A DNA stretch of 64,000 nucleotides from an uncultured Paenibacillaceae bacterium (GCA_913056365.1 CAJXLT010000004.1:203247-267246), one strand, 5' to 3'. Shown: positions 27,620-36,154, numbered from the stretch's first letter. Numbers and translations are program-made. The notes: a model not told the origin generated them from the letters alone.

Positions 27620-28642
27620 ATGTCTACAGCAGGGGAGCGTCTCAGCGAAGCGGCGTTGACCGTCAATGCCCGGATTGAGTCCAACATGATGCTTCTTACG
27701 CCGGCGGCACTTGCTGTCGGTTTTTTTTATTCAGGGTCCTTGCAAGCTTATATTCTGATTGTGCCGTATGTGTTCGCCTATATTACTTTCGTCATGGCGC
27801 TTGGTTGTGGTTTATCTGACCTTGGGAGAGCCATGCGCAAACCAGGCTTAATCGCGGCTGTACTTGTGCTGGCACATGTTGTTCTCCCTGTGATTGCATT
27901 CGGCACAGGGACGCTGTTATTTGGCACTCACTCCCCTTATACGCACGGCTTGGTGCTATATACAGCGATTCCGCTCGGTGTATCATCTCTCATTTGGATT
28001 GGTATGACCGGCGGGAACTTGCCGTTCGCGCTGGCTCTGATCGTGCTCGATTCCATGCTGAGTCCCTTGATCGTTCCTGCAACGCTGGAGCTGTTATTCG
28101 GGGCAGAGCTCGTCTTGAACGCGCGCGGGGTGTTTATTGACTTGCTGCTGATCGTTGTGCTGCCTACCTTAATCGGTGCCGCGTTGCGTGATAGGAGAAG
28201 GGCTGTTGCAGAAGCTATCCGACCTGTAGGGTTGCCCCTTTCCAAGCTGGCCTTCCTCATCGTTCTGGCATTGAATGCGGCAGCTATCGCGCCATATGTA
28301 CTCGTATGGAAGGCGGATATGCCGCAGCTTCTGCCTGCTATTCTGCTGCTGATTGGTGCTGGATATGCTGGCGGAGCTCTTATGATCAGACGGAAGCTAA
28401 CGCGTGATCGATCCCTTCACCAACAGGAATCGCAAGCTTCTCTCCGCTTGACGATGGCCTACACGGTAGGCATACGCAATATTTCATTAGGCTTGGTCAT
28501 CGGATTGGCTTATCTCAGTCCGCAAGCGACAGTACCGATCGTGCTGTCTATATTGCTGCAGCAGCCGGTTGCAGCGGTAGTGAAACGGATGACGGACAAG
28601 AGGAGACAGTTGGGCACTTGGGCAAAGGAGACGAGGGAATAG
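27620..28642 (+). CDS. bile acid:sodium symporter family (BASS) transporter
   Basis: A 340-residue membrane protein with about nine or ten hydrophobic segments, resembling BASS/SBF carriers. VMALGCGLSDLGRAM and YTAIPLGVSSLIW resemble conserved helix-break regions. Such proteins move organic anions with sodium. It starts seven bases after the fumarase stop, with no clear ribosome site, so it probably relies on coupling to fumarase. That placement hints at a carboxylate substrate, but this is inference only. Confidence 0.75.
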   Translation: MSTAGERLSEAALTVNARIESNMMLLTPAALAVGFFYSGSLQAYILIVPYVFAYITFVMALGCGLSDLGRAMRKPGLIAAVLVLAHVVLPVIAFGTGTLLFGTHSPYTHGLVLYTAIPLGVSSLIWIGMTGGNLPFALALIVLDSMLSPLIVPATLELLFGAELVLNARGVFIDLLLIVVLPTLIGAALRDRRRAVAEAIRPVGLPLSKLAFLIVLALNAAAIAPYVLVWKADMPQLLPAILLLIGAGYAGGALMIRRKLTRDRSLHQQESQASLRLTMAYTVGIRNISLGLVIGLAYLSPQATVPIVLSILLQQPVAAVVKRMTDKRRQLGTWAKETRE

Positions 28643-29122
28643 CTCGATGAAGTGTATGGTCTGTTCGACGTTATCGACAGCAAGTCACCAGGCTTCTTCC
28701 AAATCCGCGACAAACGTGGGAATAAGGACCTGTAGCTTCCGTTAGAATTGCAGATGATGCGAAATGGGCGTCTAAGGGTTCGTAGTTTCCGTTAGGACGC
28801 AGTCGAAATAGGCGTCTAAGAGTTCGAGGCTGCCGTTATCGCGCAGTGCCGCACCTCTTGGTGGGCTACTGGAAAATAGCGGCGGTTCCTTGTCCGGCTT
28901 GGCACTCGGCCACTGGCGATAGGTCTTGCTTAAGAAAGGAAGAGTGTGAGAAGATTTTGGTAAGGTGAGGGCTACGACATATTAGGGACCGACAAAAGTG
29001 CTTGAATCTGCATCGGAGCTAATCTTCACTTTTCAGGGAGTTTAAGAAGGGTTTACTAGTAGGGAGTTTAAGCAGAGTTTACCAGGGATTTTAAGTAAGG
29101 CTTAATGAAGGAGGGAGATTCC
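28643..29122. other. 480-bp gap with phased motif and 26-bp repeats
   Basis: No gene is supported here. TTCCGTTAG occurs at 28737 and 28787 (50 bp apart) with a related TGCCGTTAT at 28831, and GCGTCTAAG repeats before the last two. A 26-bp tandem repeat with PhoP-like hexamers ends at the phoR ribosome site. Confidence 0.6.
29035..29106 (+). promoter_or_regulatory. 26-bp tandem repeat with PhoP-box-like hexamers before phoR
   Basis: AGGGAGTTTAAG begins units at 29035 and 29061, with a decayed third unit from 29087. Inside each unit two hexamers lie 11 bp apart: TTTAAG/TTTACT (29041, 29052), TTTAAG/TTTACC (29067, 29078), TTTAAG/CTTAAT (29090, 29101). The geometry matches a PhoP box, though the hexamers are imperfect. 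Confidence 0.45.
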
Positions 29123-30919
29123 GTGAGGCGCTTTCGCATCAGATTAACGCTAATATTGACCGTGATGATCGGTATAACTGTGATGGGAGCCGGTTTGTTC
29201 GCAGCCAATGAGTTGCGTTCCTCCTATATTCAATCCTTGGAGAATAGTCTCAAGCGAGAACTGAATCTGATATTGATGAGCTCCTTCTGGGAGGAGGGCA
29301 TGGCCGCAGATGATCCGGTTACGCATTTCACAACGTTGTCACGGCAAATGAGCACACAAACGGAATCTCGTGTCACGTTCATTCGTCAGGACGGTACTGT
29401 GTTAGGCGATTCCGATCACGATCCCGCCGATATGGACAACCATATTGCGAGAGAGGAAATCCAGGATGCGCTTCAGGAAGGGCAAGCGGGTTCGACGATT
29501 CGATACAGTAATACGGTGAAGGAGGAAATGCTGTATACGGCAGTTGCTGTCCGCCAAGACGGTGAGGTGCAAGGATTTATCAGGATGTCCAAGTCAATCG
29601 AAGATGTTCAGGCTTATGTGCGCCAGCTCTGGTCTTACTTGCTGTTCGGTCTGCTGATTCTGTTCCTCGCTGCCGCTTTGGTGAGTTATCGCATTGCTCA
29701 AGGGTTGACCCGACCGTTGGACAAAGTAATGCAGGTTGCCGGACAAATTTCCAACTCCAATTATTTGGCCCGTGTTCCGCTCAAGAGCAAGGATGAATTC
29801 GGTAAGCTTGGTCAAGCGATTAATACGATGGCAGACAGTTTGCAAGCACAGATGAACCACATCAAGGAAAACGAAAGCCGGCTGGAAAGTGTTCTGGAGA
29901 ATATGAACAGCGGTGTGTTCATGATCGATCGTACTGGAAAGATGGTGCTGATCAACCGTTTTGCTGAGGAAATTCTCGGCTATGAAGCCAAGGAACTGTT
30001 GAACAAAACGTATACGGAAACGCACCATCATCATGAGCTTAGCGAGCTTGTTCAAGCTTGTATTACGAACCGTGCACCAGTCCGCGAGGAACTGACCTTC
30101 TACTATCCAACCGAACGGATGCTAGACATTCATCTCGTCCCGTTGTGGCATGAGGAGCAGGATTGGAGCGGTCTTGTCGTGGTCATGCATGATATTACTG
30201 CAATTCGAAGACTGGAGAAGATGCGCAGCGAATTCGTCGCCAATGTATCTCACGAGCTGAAGACTCCGATCGCAGCTGTCAAGGGATTCGCGGAAACCTT
30301 GTTGGCAGGGGCCGTGCAGGACCCGAAAACCGCCGAATCCTTCCTGCAGATCATCTATGATGAAAGTGAACGGCTCGACCGCTTAATCGTCGATATTCTG
30401 GAGCTGTCCAAGATCGAATCGAAGCGTATCCCGTTGCAGTTCTCACCGTTGCATCTGCAGAGCTTTGCCGACCGCATCTTCCATGTGATGAAATCACAGG
30501 CAAGCAAGAAACAGATTGATCTGGAATTAGATATAGCAGATGATGTGTACTTGGAAGCGGATGAGGATCGTCTTCGCCAAATTTTCATTAATCTTCTGTC
30601 CAATGGCATTAACTATACAGGAGCTGGAGGCAAAGTGAAGGTGAATGCAGTCTGTGTACCAGACTCGACGTCTGATCAGGAAGTTGTGCGTATCTCTATC
30701 GCAGACACGGGAATCGGTATTCCGAAGAAAGACTTGCCTAGAATTTTCGAGCGATTTTACCGTGTAGACAAGGCAAGGTCGCGCAGTTCAGGCGGAACAG
30801 GACTCGGACTGTCGATTGTGAAGCATCTGGTCGAGCTGCATAATGGCCGTATTCATGTAGAGAGCGAGCAAGGACTTGGTACGACGTTTGTCATCGAACT
30901 GCCTGTGCTGCAATCATGA
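29123..30919 (+). CDS. phoR: phosphate sensor histidine kinase PhoR
   Basis: A 598-residue membrane kinase. It has two membrane segments (about 8-30 and 168-190) around an outside sensing domain, then HAMP and a PAS domain (the SGVFMIDRTGKMVLINRFAEE region, shown in part). HisKA follows with the phospho-accepting His 377 in ANVSHELKTPIAAVKG, and then the ATPase domain with N-box INLLSNGINYT and DTGIGIP, FERFYR and GTGLGLSIV. This is the PhoR architecture. GTG 29123 is chosen because AAGGAGGGAG is close upstream. It precedes phoP, the reverse of the B. subtilis order. Confidence 0.9.
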   Translation: MRRFRIRLTLILTVMIGITVMGAGLFAANELRSSYIQSLENSLKRELNLILMSSFWEEGMAADDPVTHFTTLSRQMSTQTESRVTFIRQDGTVLGDSDHDPADMDNHIAREEIQDALQEGQAGSTIRYSNTVKEEMLYTAVAVRQDGEVQGFIRMSKSIEDVQAYVRQLWSYLLFGLLILFLAAALVSYRIAQGLTRPLDKVMQVAGQISNSNYLARVPLKSKDEFGKLGQAINTMADSLQAQMNHIKENESRLESVLENMNSGVFMIDRTGKMVLINRFAEEILGYEAKELLNKTYTETHHHHELSELVQACITNRAPVREELTFYYPTERMLDIHLVPLWHEEQDWSGLVVVMHDITAIRRLEKMRSEFVANVSHELKTPIAAVKGFAETLLAGAVQDPKTAESFLQIIYDESERLDRLIVDILELSKIESKRIPLQFSPLHLQSFADRIFHVMKSQASKKQIDLELDIADDVYLEADEDRLRQIFINLLSNGINYTGAGGKVKVNAVCVPDSTSDQEVVRISIADTGIGIPKKDLPRIFERFYRVDKARSRSSGGTGLGLSIVKHLVELHNGRIHVESEQGLGTTFVIELPVLQS

Positions 30920-30923
30920 CATT

Positions 30924-30972
30924 TTAACGATCGCTTTACAAAAAATTTACACACTATTTACAAACATATGAT
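30924..30972 (+). promoter_or_regulatory. PhoP-box array upstream of phoP
   Basis: TTTACA at 30935, 30946 and 30957 lie exactly 11 bp apart, with TTAACG in register at 30924. TATGAT at 30967-30972 is a possible -10. The array lies in the 87-bp phoR-phoP gap and implies that phoP has its own autoregulated promoter. Confidence 0.75.
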
Positions 30973-31006
30973 AGGATGAGTTTGTCCACATTGGGGGGGA
31001 TCTGGC

Positions 31007-31729
31007 TTGTCGCAGAAAATTCTAGTTATTGAGGATGAACCGACGCTGTCTAGACTGCTGTCGTATAATTTGTCGCAGGAAGGCTACGAGGTCAAGGTAG
31101 TGGAGAATGGGGCTGACGGCTTGCAGGAAGCGGTCGACGGCGAGTATCAGCTGATCGTGCTGGATATTATGCTGCCTGGAATGAACGGCTTAGAGGTGCT
31201 GACCAAGCTGAGGCAGAAGCAAATTCGAACACCTGTCATCATCTTAACTGCACGCAATGCGGAGGATGAGGTCGTGCAAGGTCTGAAGCATGGCGCGGAT
31301 GATTACATGACGAAGCCATTCGGTGTGGCGGAGTTGCTGGCGCGAGTGGCTGCGGTATTACGGCGCTCACAGGGTGAGGCTGTGGTGGATCATCAATCAG
31401 AGTCGGAAGAGAAGGTCATTGCATTAGGGGAATTGTCGATCTATCCGGACAAGTACGAGGTTGTGCTGCATGGTGACTCGATCCCTCTGCGTCCGAAGGA
31501 ATTCGAGGTGCTGCTATACCTGGTGCAGCGTCCGGGAGTAGTGGTGACACGGGACGACTTGATGAACATGGTGTGGGGCTTCGATTATATCGGTGGCCAG
31601 CGTACGGTAGATGTGCATGTCAGCTCGCTGCGGAAGAAGCTGGAGATGAATCAGGAAACAGTGCAGATCGACTCGATTCGCGGTGTAGGGTATAAGCTCG
31701 TCATCAAGAAGAACGGAAGACCGGCATGA
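31007..31729 (+). CDS. phoP: phosphate response regulator PhoP
   Basis: A 240-residue OmpR-family regulator. The receiver domain (about 3-118) has acidic pair ED near residue 9, phospho-acceptor Asp 53 in VLDIMLPGM and Lys in MTKPFG. The winged-helix DNA-binding domain (about 145-235) ends with RTVDVHVSSLRKKLE and IRGVGYKL. TTG 31007 follows a G-rich ribosome site. It sits after phoR, and a PhoP-box array lies between the two. It probably controls the ppk and pst promoters in this window. Confidence 0.92.
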   Translation: MSQKILVIEDEPTLSRLLSYNLSQEGYEVKVVENGADGLQEAVDGEYQLIVLDIMLPGMNGLEVLTKLRQKQIRTPVIILTARNAEDEVVQGLKHGADDYMTKPFGVAELLARVAAVLRRSQGEAVVDHQSESEEKVIALGELSIYPDKYEVVLHGDSIPLRPKEFEVLLYLVQRPGVVVTRDDLMNMVWGFDYIGGQRTVDVHVSSLRKKLEMNQETVQIDSIRGVGYKLVIKKNGRPA

Positions 31730-31747
31730 GGAATGGAGCCGGCCACA

Positions 31748-32635
31748 TTAGGTTGTGTCTTCTTGAACGGGGTTCTGCCAAGCCTTCATTTTTTTGCGGT
31801 ATTCATTAGGTGAACAGGCATTGAACTTGCGGAAGGTCTTGTAGAAGTGTGCCATATTCGGCATACCGATCAGCTCGCCGACATAGGACACGCTATGATC
31901 TTGGGTAAGCAGAATACGCTCTGCGTGCTTAATCTTGCGGAAGTTCACATAATCCGTGAAGGACATGCCCATGACGCGCTTGAAGTATTTCACGAAATAA
32001 TAGTAGCTCATATTGATCATGCGGCAGCTTTCCTCTACCTGCACTTTGCTGTCAATGTGGCTTTCAATATAATCCAATATCGGCTTCAGCCGCTTCATAT
32101 CCGGAGTGCTCACTGTCATGAGCACTTTATTGCTGTCATGGCGCAACAGCAGCAGGAAGATGCGCTGCACCTCCATCATGATCGCAATTTCGTAGCCGTC
32201 CTGCTTCCGACTCTGTTCATCGTGAATGCGCAGCGCGCAGTCGAACAGCTGACTGCGAACGTGGGGCTGCTCCTGCACAATGTAGTTCAAGCTGCTGAAC
32301 GGAAGCGAAGTGTCAGCGAAATGACGGATATATGGCATGGCGGCAAAGTCGAAGAACTTAGCTGGATCGAATTGCAGGACAACATAATCAATGCCGCCGC
32401 TCGAAAGCACACGGTCTCGATGCAGCTGATTAGATCCAATTAGCAGCAAGTCGCCATCGTTAAGTATGATGGTACCGTTTTCAAAATGCACTTCGAGCGT
32501 TCCGTCCAATACGGCAATGATTTCGGTTTCCTTGTGATAATGCCACTCGAGCATATCATGGTTGCGGTGGATCGGTCTGAGCACGCGCATGCTGAGCAGC
32601 GGGTTTTCGTAATCAATTTTTTCGTTTACATACAT
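31748..32635 (-). CDS. AraC-family regulator with cupin sensor
   Basis: A 295-residue regulator with an N-terminal cupin domain (about 20-100; HKETEIIAVLDGTLEV and GDLLLIGSNQLH) and a C-terminal AraC-type pair of helix-turn-helix motifs (about 190-285). The second motif contains MAHFYKTFRKFN, followed by SPNEYRK. ATG 32633-32635 is preferred because GAGG lies nine bases before it. It is divergent from a Gfo/Idh dehydrogenase with a perfect 18-bp palindrome between them, so it probably regulates that gene in response to a sugar or polyol. Confidence 0.88.
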   Translation of the reverse strand: MYVNEKIDYENPLLSMRVLRPIHRNHDMLEWHYHKETEIIAVLDGTLEVHFENGTIILNDGDLLLIGSNQLHRDRVLSSGGIDYVVLQFDPAKFFDFAAMPYIRHFADTSLPFSSLNYIVQEQPHVRSQLFDCALRIHDEQSRKQDGYEIAIMMEVQRIFLLLLRHDSNKVLMTVSTPDMKRLKPILDYIESHIDSKVQVEESCRMINMSYYYFVKYFKRVMGMSFTDYVNFRKIKHAERILLTQDHSVSYVGELIGMPNMAHFYKTFRKFNACSPNEYRKKMKAWQNPVQEDTT

Positions 32636-32711
32636 GTCTAAGGACCTCACTAGAGCAAAATAACATAAAAGGTCGACCAGATTGCGGCTATCTTTTTGTC
32701 CTAAGGTTCAC

Positions 32712-32729
32712 TATACTACATGTAGTATA
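32712..32729. promoter_or_regulatory. 18-bp perfect palindrome, probable operator
   Basis: TATACTACATGTAGTATA is a perfect palindrome in the 141-bp gap between the divergent AraC regulator and the Gfo/Idh gene. It lies 48 bp before the dehydrogenase start. Such a site suggests a dimeric regulator, although AraC proteins often use direct repeats. Confidence 0.55.
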
Positions 32730-32776
32730 AAACGAACATACCCGATTTGATTGACAATCAACCAGGAGGTAGTACA

Positions 32777-33865
32777 ATGGCTAATCAAAAATTGAGAATT
32801 GGGATTATCGGATGCGGCGGTATCGCCAACGGTAAGCATATGCCAAGCTTGAAGAAACTGGACAATGTAGAGATGGTCGCATTCTGCGATATCGTCGAGG
32901 AGCGTGCGCAGCAAGCAGCGCAGGAATATGGCGCAGCTGATGCGAAGGCATATGTAGATTATAAGGAAGTCTTGAAGGATGCGTCCATAGATGTCGTGCA
33001 TATTTGTACGCCGAACAACTCGCACGCGGATATTGCGATTGAAGCATTGGAAGCTGGCAAGCATGTTAACTGTGAGAAGCCGATGGCGAAGACGGCAGCA
33101 GATGCGCGCCGTATGTATGAGGCTTCTGAGAAGTCCGACAAGCTGTTGACGATCAGCTATCAGAACCGGTTCCGTCCGGACAGCCAATATTTGAAGCAGG
33201 CTTGCGTAGACGGTGAGTTGGGTGAGATTTACTTCGCCAAAGCGCACGCCGTTCGTCGCCGTGCCGTACCGACATGGGGCGTATTCCTCGATGAAGAGAA
33301 GCAGGGCGGCGGTCCGCTGATCGATATTGGTACGCATGCGCTGGATTTGACGCTGTGGATGATGGACAATTACAAGCCGAAGATGGTTGTCGGCAAGGCT
33401 TACCACAAGCTGTCCTCCCGCGAGAATGCGGCGAATGCTTGGGGACCATGGGACCCGAAGGAATTCACAGTTGAGGATTCTGCGTTCGGTATGATCGTAA
33501 TGGAGAATGGCGCAACGATTATGCTCGAATCCAGCTGGGCGCTGAACACGCTGGAAGTTGACGAGGCGAAGTGTACACTTGCTGGTACAGAAGGCGGAGC
33601 CGACATGAAGGACGGCCTGCGCATTAACGGTGAGAAGCATGCTCGCTTGTTCACGAACCATATCTCTACGGACACGGGCGGTGTTGCGTTCTATGATGGG
33701 GAAAAAGAGAGCGAAGCTGTAGTGGAGATGAGACAATGGGTGGACGCGATTCTTAACAACAAGAAGCCGACTGTATCACCGAAGCAGGCGCTTGTCGTTT
33801 CGGAAATTCTTGAAGCGATCTACGAATCCGACAAGACAGGTCAACCAGTATTCTTCAACAACTAA
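32777..33865 (+). CDS. Gfo/Idh/MocA family oxidoreductase
   Basis: A 362-residue NAD(P)-dependent dehydrogenase of the glucose-fructose oxidoreductase / inositol dehydrogenase family. IGIIGCGGIANGKHMP is the Rossmann loop; the conserved EKPMA motif near residue 97 carries the Lys, and GGGPLIDIGTHALDL carries the catalytic His/Asp segment. AGGAGG precedes ATG 32777. It has its own terminator and a divergent regulator, so it forms a small stand-alone catabolic unit. The substrate is not evident. Confidence 0.9.
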   Translation: MANQKLRIGIIGCGGIANGKHMPSLKKLDNVEMVAFCDIVEERAQQAAQEYGAADAKAYVDYKEVLKDASIDVVHICTPNNSHADIAIEALEAGKHVNCEKPMAKTAADARRMYEASEKSDKLLTISYQNRFRPDSQYLKQACVDGELGEIYFAKAHAVRRRAVPTWGVFLDEEKQGGGPLIDIGTHALDLTLWMMDNYKPKMVVGKAYHKLSSRENAANAWGPWDPKEFTVEDSAFGMIVMENGATIMLESSWALNTLEVDEAKCTLAGTEGGADMKDGLRINGEKHARLFTNHISTDTGGVAFYDGEKESEAVVEMRQWVDAILNNKKPTVSPKQALVVSEILEAIYESDKTGQPVFFNN

Positions 33866-33878
33866 GAACCATATCGAG

Positions 33879-33927
33879 GAGGGCATCCCTAACGATCGAA
33901 GCATCGATCGAGGGGTGCTCTTTTTTT
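33879..33927 (+). terminator. rho-independent terminator
   Basis: An inner stem CGATCGA/TCGATCG (33893-33910) with an outer GAGGGCATCCCT against AGGGGTGCTC, followed by seven T residues. It lies 14 bp after the Gfo/Idh gene. Confidence 0.85.
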
Positions 33928-34545
33928 GTGATGACGCAAATGGCAGTAGCCACCGTGTGAGAAATCTGGTGCACCTCGTAACGATTAAGACACAGATACA
34001 ACGGATGCCGATTGTTGCGGAACGAAATCTTAGATGACCGCGGCTATTCAGATACCACTGATCAGATATGGTAATTCTCGCTTACGGAAATGAGCGACGC
34101 TATTTGCCCGTTTCTAGACCATTTTGGATTCTAACGGAAGTCAGAGACGCTTACGGATCAAAATCAATGTCATTTCAACTATTTCATAGCGCTAAAGGTC
34201 GCACATTTCCGTTATAGTTCATTTTCCCGCAAAATTTGCTTCTTAGAGTCTCCTATTTCCGTTAGAGCTTGAAGCTGAAAAGGGGCAGCATTCCGGAAGC
34301 GCGCGAAGCTGGAAAAGGGCAGCATTCCGGAAGCGCGCGAAGCTGGAAAAGGGCAGCATTCCGGAAGCGCGCAATTGTCAGTAGCGCAGCATTACCGGAA
34401 GTGCGCAAAGCTGTCAATAGGGCGGCATACCGCAATAGTGTGAGGTCGGCGTCAGAGGTCAGTGCATTCGCGATAGCAACTATTTCTCACAAGAAAAAGG
34501 GAACTTCCTGGCAGCTTCATTGTCTAATAGGGTGGAGGTGCGCAG
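33928..34545. other. 618-bp gap with phased TAACGGAA motifs and 34-bp tandem repeats
   Basis: No gene is supported. CTTACGGAA (34081) and CTAACGGAA (34131) lie 50 bp apart. In the opposite orientation TTCCGTTAT (34207) and TTCCGTTAG (34257) also lie 50 bp apart. A 34-bp tandem repeat follows at 34283-34384. An open frame through the repeats is not a credible gene. Confidence 0.65.
34283..34440. repeat. 34-bp tandem repeat array
   Basis: GGGCAGCATTCCGGAAGCGC begins units at 34283, 34317 and 34351, exactly 34 bp apart and nearly identical, including GCGAAGCTGGAAAA. Two decayed units follow (near 34383 and 34419). Each unit contains the palindrome TTCCGGAA and a GCGCGC run. The array ends about 100 bp before the ECF sigma gene. 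Confidence 0.85.
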
Positions 34546-35094
34546 ATGGAACCAGAATATCTTAAGCATGCACAATCGCTAGGCAACGCAGAATTGTACG
34601 AGCTTATGACGATGTATGGCAATGATGTCCTGCGCTATGCTTATGCGATCACGGGGAAGGAAGAGCTGGCGAAGGATATTGCTCAAGAGGTGTTCATCAA
34701 GGCTCATCTTCATATTCATACGTTCAGAGGTCAGTCATCATTCAAAACTTGGCTATTCGCGATTACACGAAATCAAGCGTTCAATGAACTGCGCTCAAGC
34801 TACTTACGCAAGGTGCTGCTCTTCGATACCGTTCGAAACAAGGAGAAGGCACGATCAGCTGAGGCCGATTGGGAAAGCGAGCAATCGGTGGCTTACCTTC
34901 GGAATGTCATTATGGGGCTGTCCCGCAAATTACGCGAGGTGCTCGTGCTCGATCTGGAACAAGAACTTACGATTAAAGAAATGGCGAAATTGTTGGAGGT
35001 TTCTGAGGGAACTGTCAAATCAAGATTGCATCGCGCTCGCCGGGAAGTCGAGAGAAAGTGGAGGTGCTGGGAACATGAATCATTCGAGGTCTGA
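34546..35094 (+). CDS. ECF-type RNA polymerase sigma factor
   Basis: A 182-residue extracytoplasmic-function sigma-70 factor. Region 2 runs about 15-80 (YAITGKEELAKDIAQEVFIKA and TFRGQSSFKTWLFAITRN, each shown in part). Region 4 runs about 118-170, with LTIKEMAKLLEVSEGTVKSR as the helix-turn-helix. GGTGGAGG lies before ATG 34546. The next gene overlaps its end by 20 bp and encodes a one-helix membrane protein in the anti-sigma position. The signal it answers is unknown. Confidence 0.92.
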   Translation: MEPEYLKHAQSLGNAELYELMTMYGNDVLRYAYAITGKEELAKDIAQEVFIKAHLHIHTFRGQSSFKTWLFAITRNQAFNELRSSYLRKVLLFDTVRNKEKARSAEADWESEQSVAYLRNVIMGLSRKLREVLVLDLEQELTIKEMAKLLEVSEGTVKSRLHRARREVERKWRCWEHESFEV

Positions 35095-36016
35095 TTGGTA
35101 TGCGGAAATCAAGGGCAACTTGATGTCGAATATGCACTTTGATGAGCCAATGAAAGCGCGGGTTCTTGATCGGGTTAGACAGCAGTCAGTCAGAAAGTCT
35201 ACTTTCAACAAGCGAATTCGAAGTATAATCACTATTTGTTCAGTACTGGTGCTAATCGGGATCTATGCAGGGCTTGGAAACTGGCCGCAACAGCATGGGC
35301 AGCCGGGTATGTGGGGAGCCGCAAAGGGAATTTCGCTCTCGTATCAATCATTGGAGAGTGTCGAGCAATCGGAACAAGTGAGTATTATCGAAGTAAGCCG
35401 CTCCATTATGCAGCGCGTTCCCTTGTCAAGCGTGGAGGTCATAAGGGAATATGACTTTGTAGGTGTTGGTCGGTACTTCACTTATAAGCGGTTGCATGAA
35501 GATTCTCCACAATATGATGGACTGATCTTGGAGGAGGTTGTCGATACGAATCCAGAGATGTTGTGGGAATATGGATATGGCGGTCTAACTGAGGCTGAGC
35601 TGACTAGAAGCGAGGCGTTCGGCGAGTTCGACTATCGCTTGGCTGGGAAGTGCGGTCCGAGAATTTACTGTACCAGATGGTTCAGTCTGGACGACGGGCG
35701 GATCATCAGTGAATTGCAGCTGAATTCTCCTGCTTACGAGCACGATCTTGACGGTGATGGCGTCAAGGAAGTTGTGCTAGTCGGTACGTCGTATTTTCGC
35801 GAGAGGATTTATGTGCTGAAGAAGCACAACGATCAGATCGCGTACGTAGATCTCAATGAAACACTTCAGATCCAACCACCTGACAAAATCATATATGATC
35901 ACAACAACCAGCTCTTCCAGGTTTGGGAGGATGAGGAACTTCGGCACATATACCGATACGCAGAAGGAGAAGACACGCTGCTGCCGCTTCTCAGATCGAA
36001 TGCGAATCAGCAATAG
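35075..36016 (+). CDS. membrane protein, putative anti-sigma factor
   Basis: A 313-residue protein with a short cytoplasmic N terminus (about 1-49), one membrane segment (50-68) and a 245-residue outside domain. The outside domain contains DLDGDGVKE at 224-232, a calcium-loop-like motif as in FG-GAP or EF-hand-like repeats. ATG 35075 lies nine bases after GGAGGT and within the end of the sigma gene, so the pair is translationally coupled. Its anti-sigma role is inferred from position and topology; there is no zinc-binding anti-sigma motif (HxxxCxxC). Confidence 0.72.
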   Translation: MNHSRSDWYAEIKGNLMSNMHFDEPMKARVLDRVRQQSVRKSTFNKRIRSIITICSVLVLIGIYAGLGNWPQQHGQPGMWGAAKGISLSYQSLESVEQSEQVSIIEVSRSIMQRVPLSSVEVIREYDFVGVGRYFTYKRLHEDSPQYDGLILEEVVDTNPEMLWEYGYGGLTEAELTRSEAFGEFDYRLAGKCGPRIYCTRWFSLDDGRIISELQLNSPAYEHDLDGDGVKEVVLVGTSYFRERIYVLKKHNDQIAYVDLNETLQIQPPDKIIYDHNNQLFQVWEDEELRHIYRYAEGEDTLLPLLRSNANQQ

Positions 36017-36154
36017 GACTCCCCCAGTCACGCGCCAACAACAATTGTAAAGGTTCAACCCTGTTGCTTTGTTGTTCATTTGTGTTAGAATAACGAGGAG
36101 TTTGGCAAGGGCATCCAATATTGATGATCATCTCGGCGAAGGGGAGCAGAAGTG

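Noticed and set aside
32711..33736. Long open frame (341 codons) antisense to the Gfo/Idh gene
   Set aside because: It lies wholly opposite a well-conserved dehydrogenase, has no ribosome site and no recognisable motif. GC-rich coding DNA often leaves such frames open.
34283..34440. Possible CRISPR array
   Set aside because: The repeats are directly adjacent with no unique spacers, and no cas gene is present.
34269..34565. Open frame of 98 codons through the 34-bp repeats
   Set aside because: The frame is produced by the tandem repeat and has no ribosome site; its protein is a mere repeat translation.
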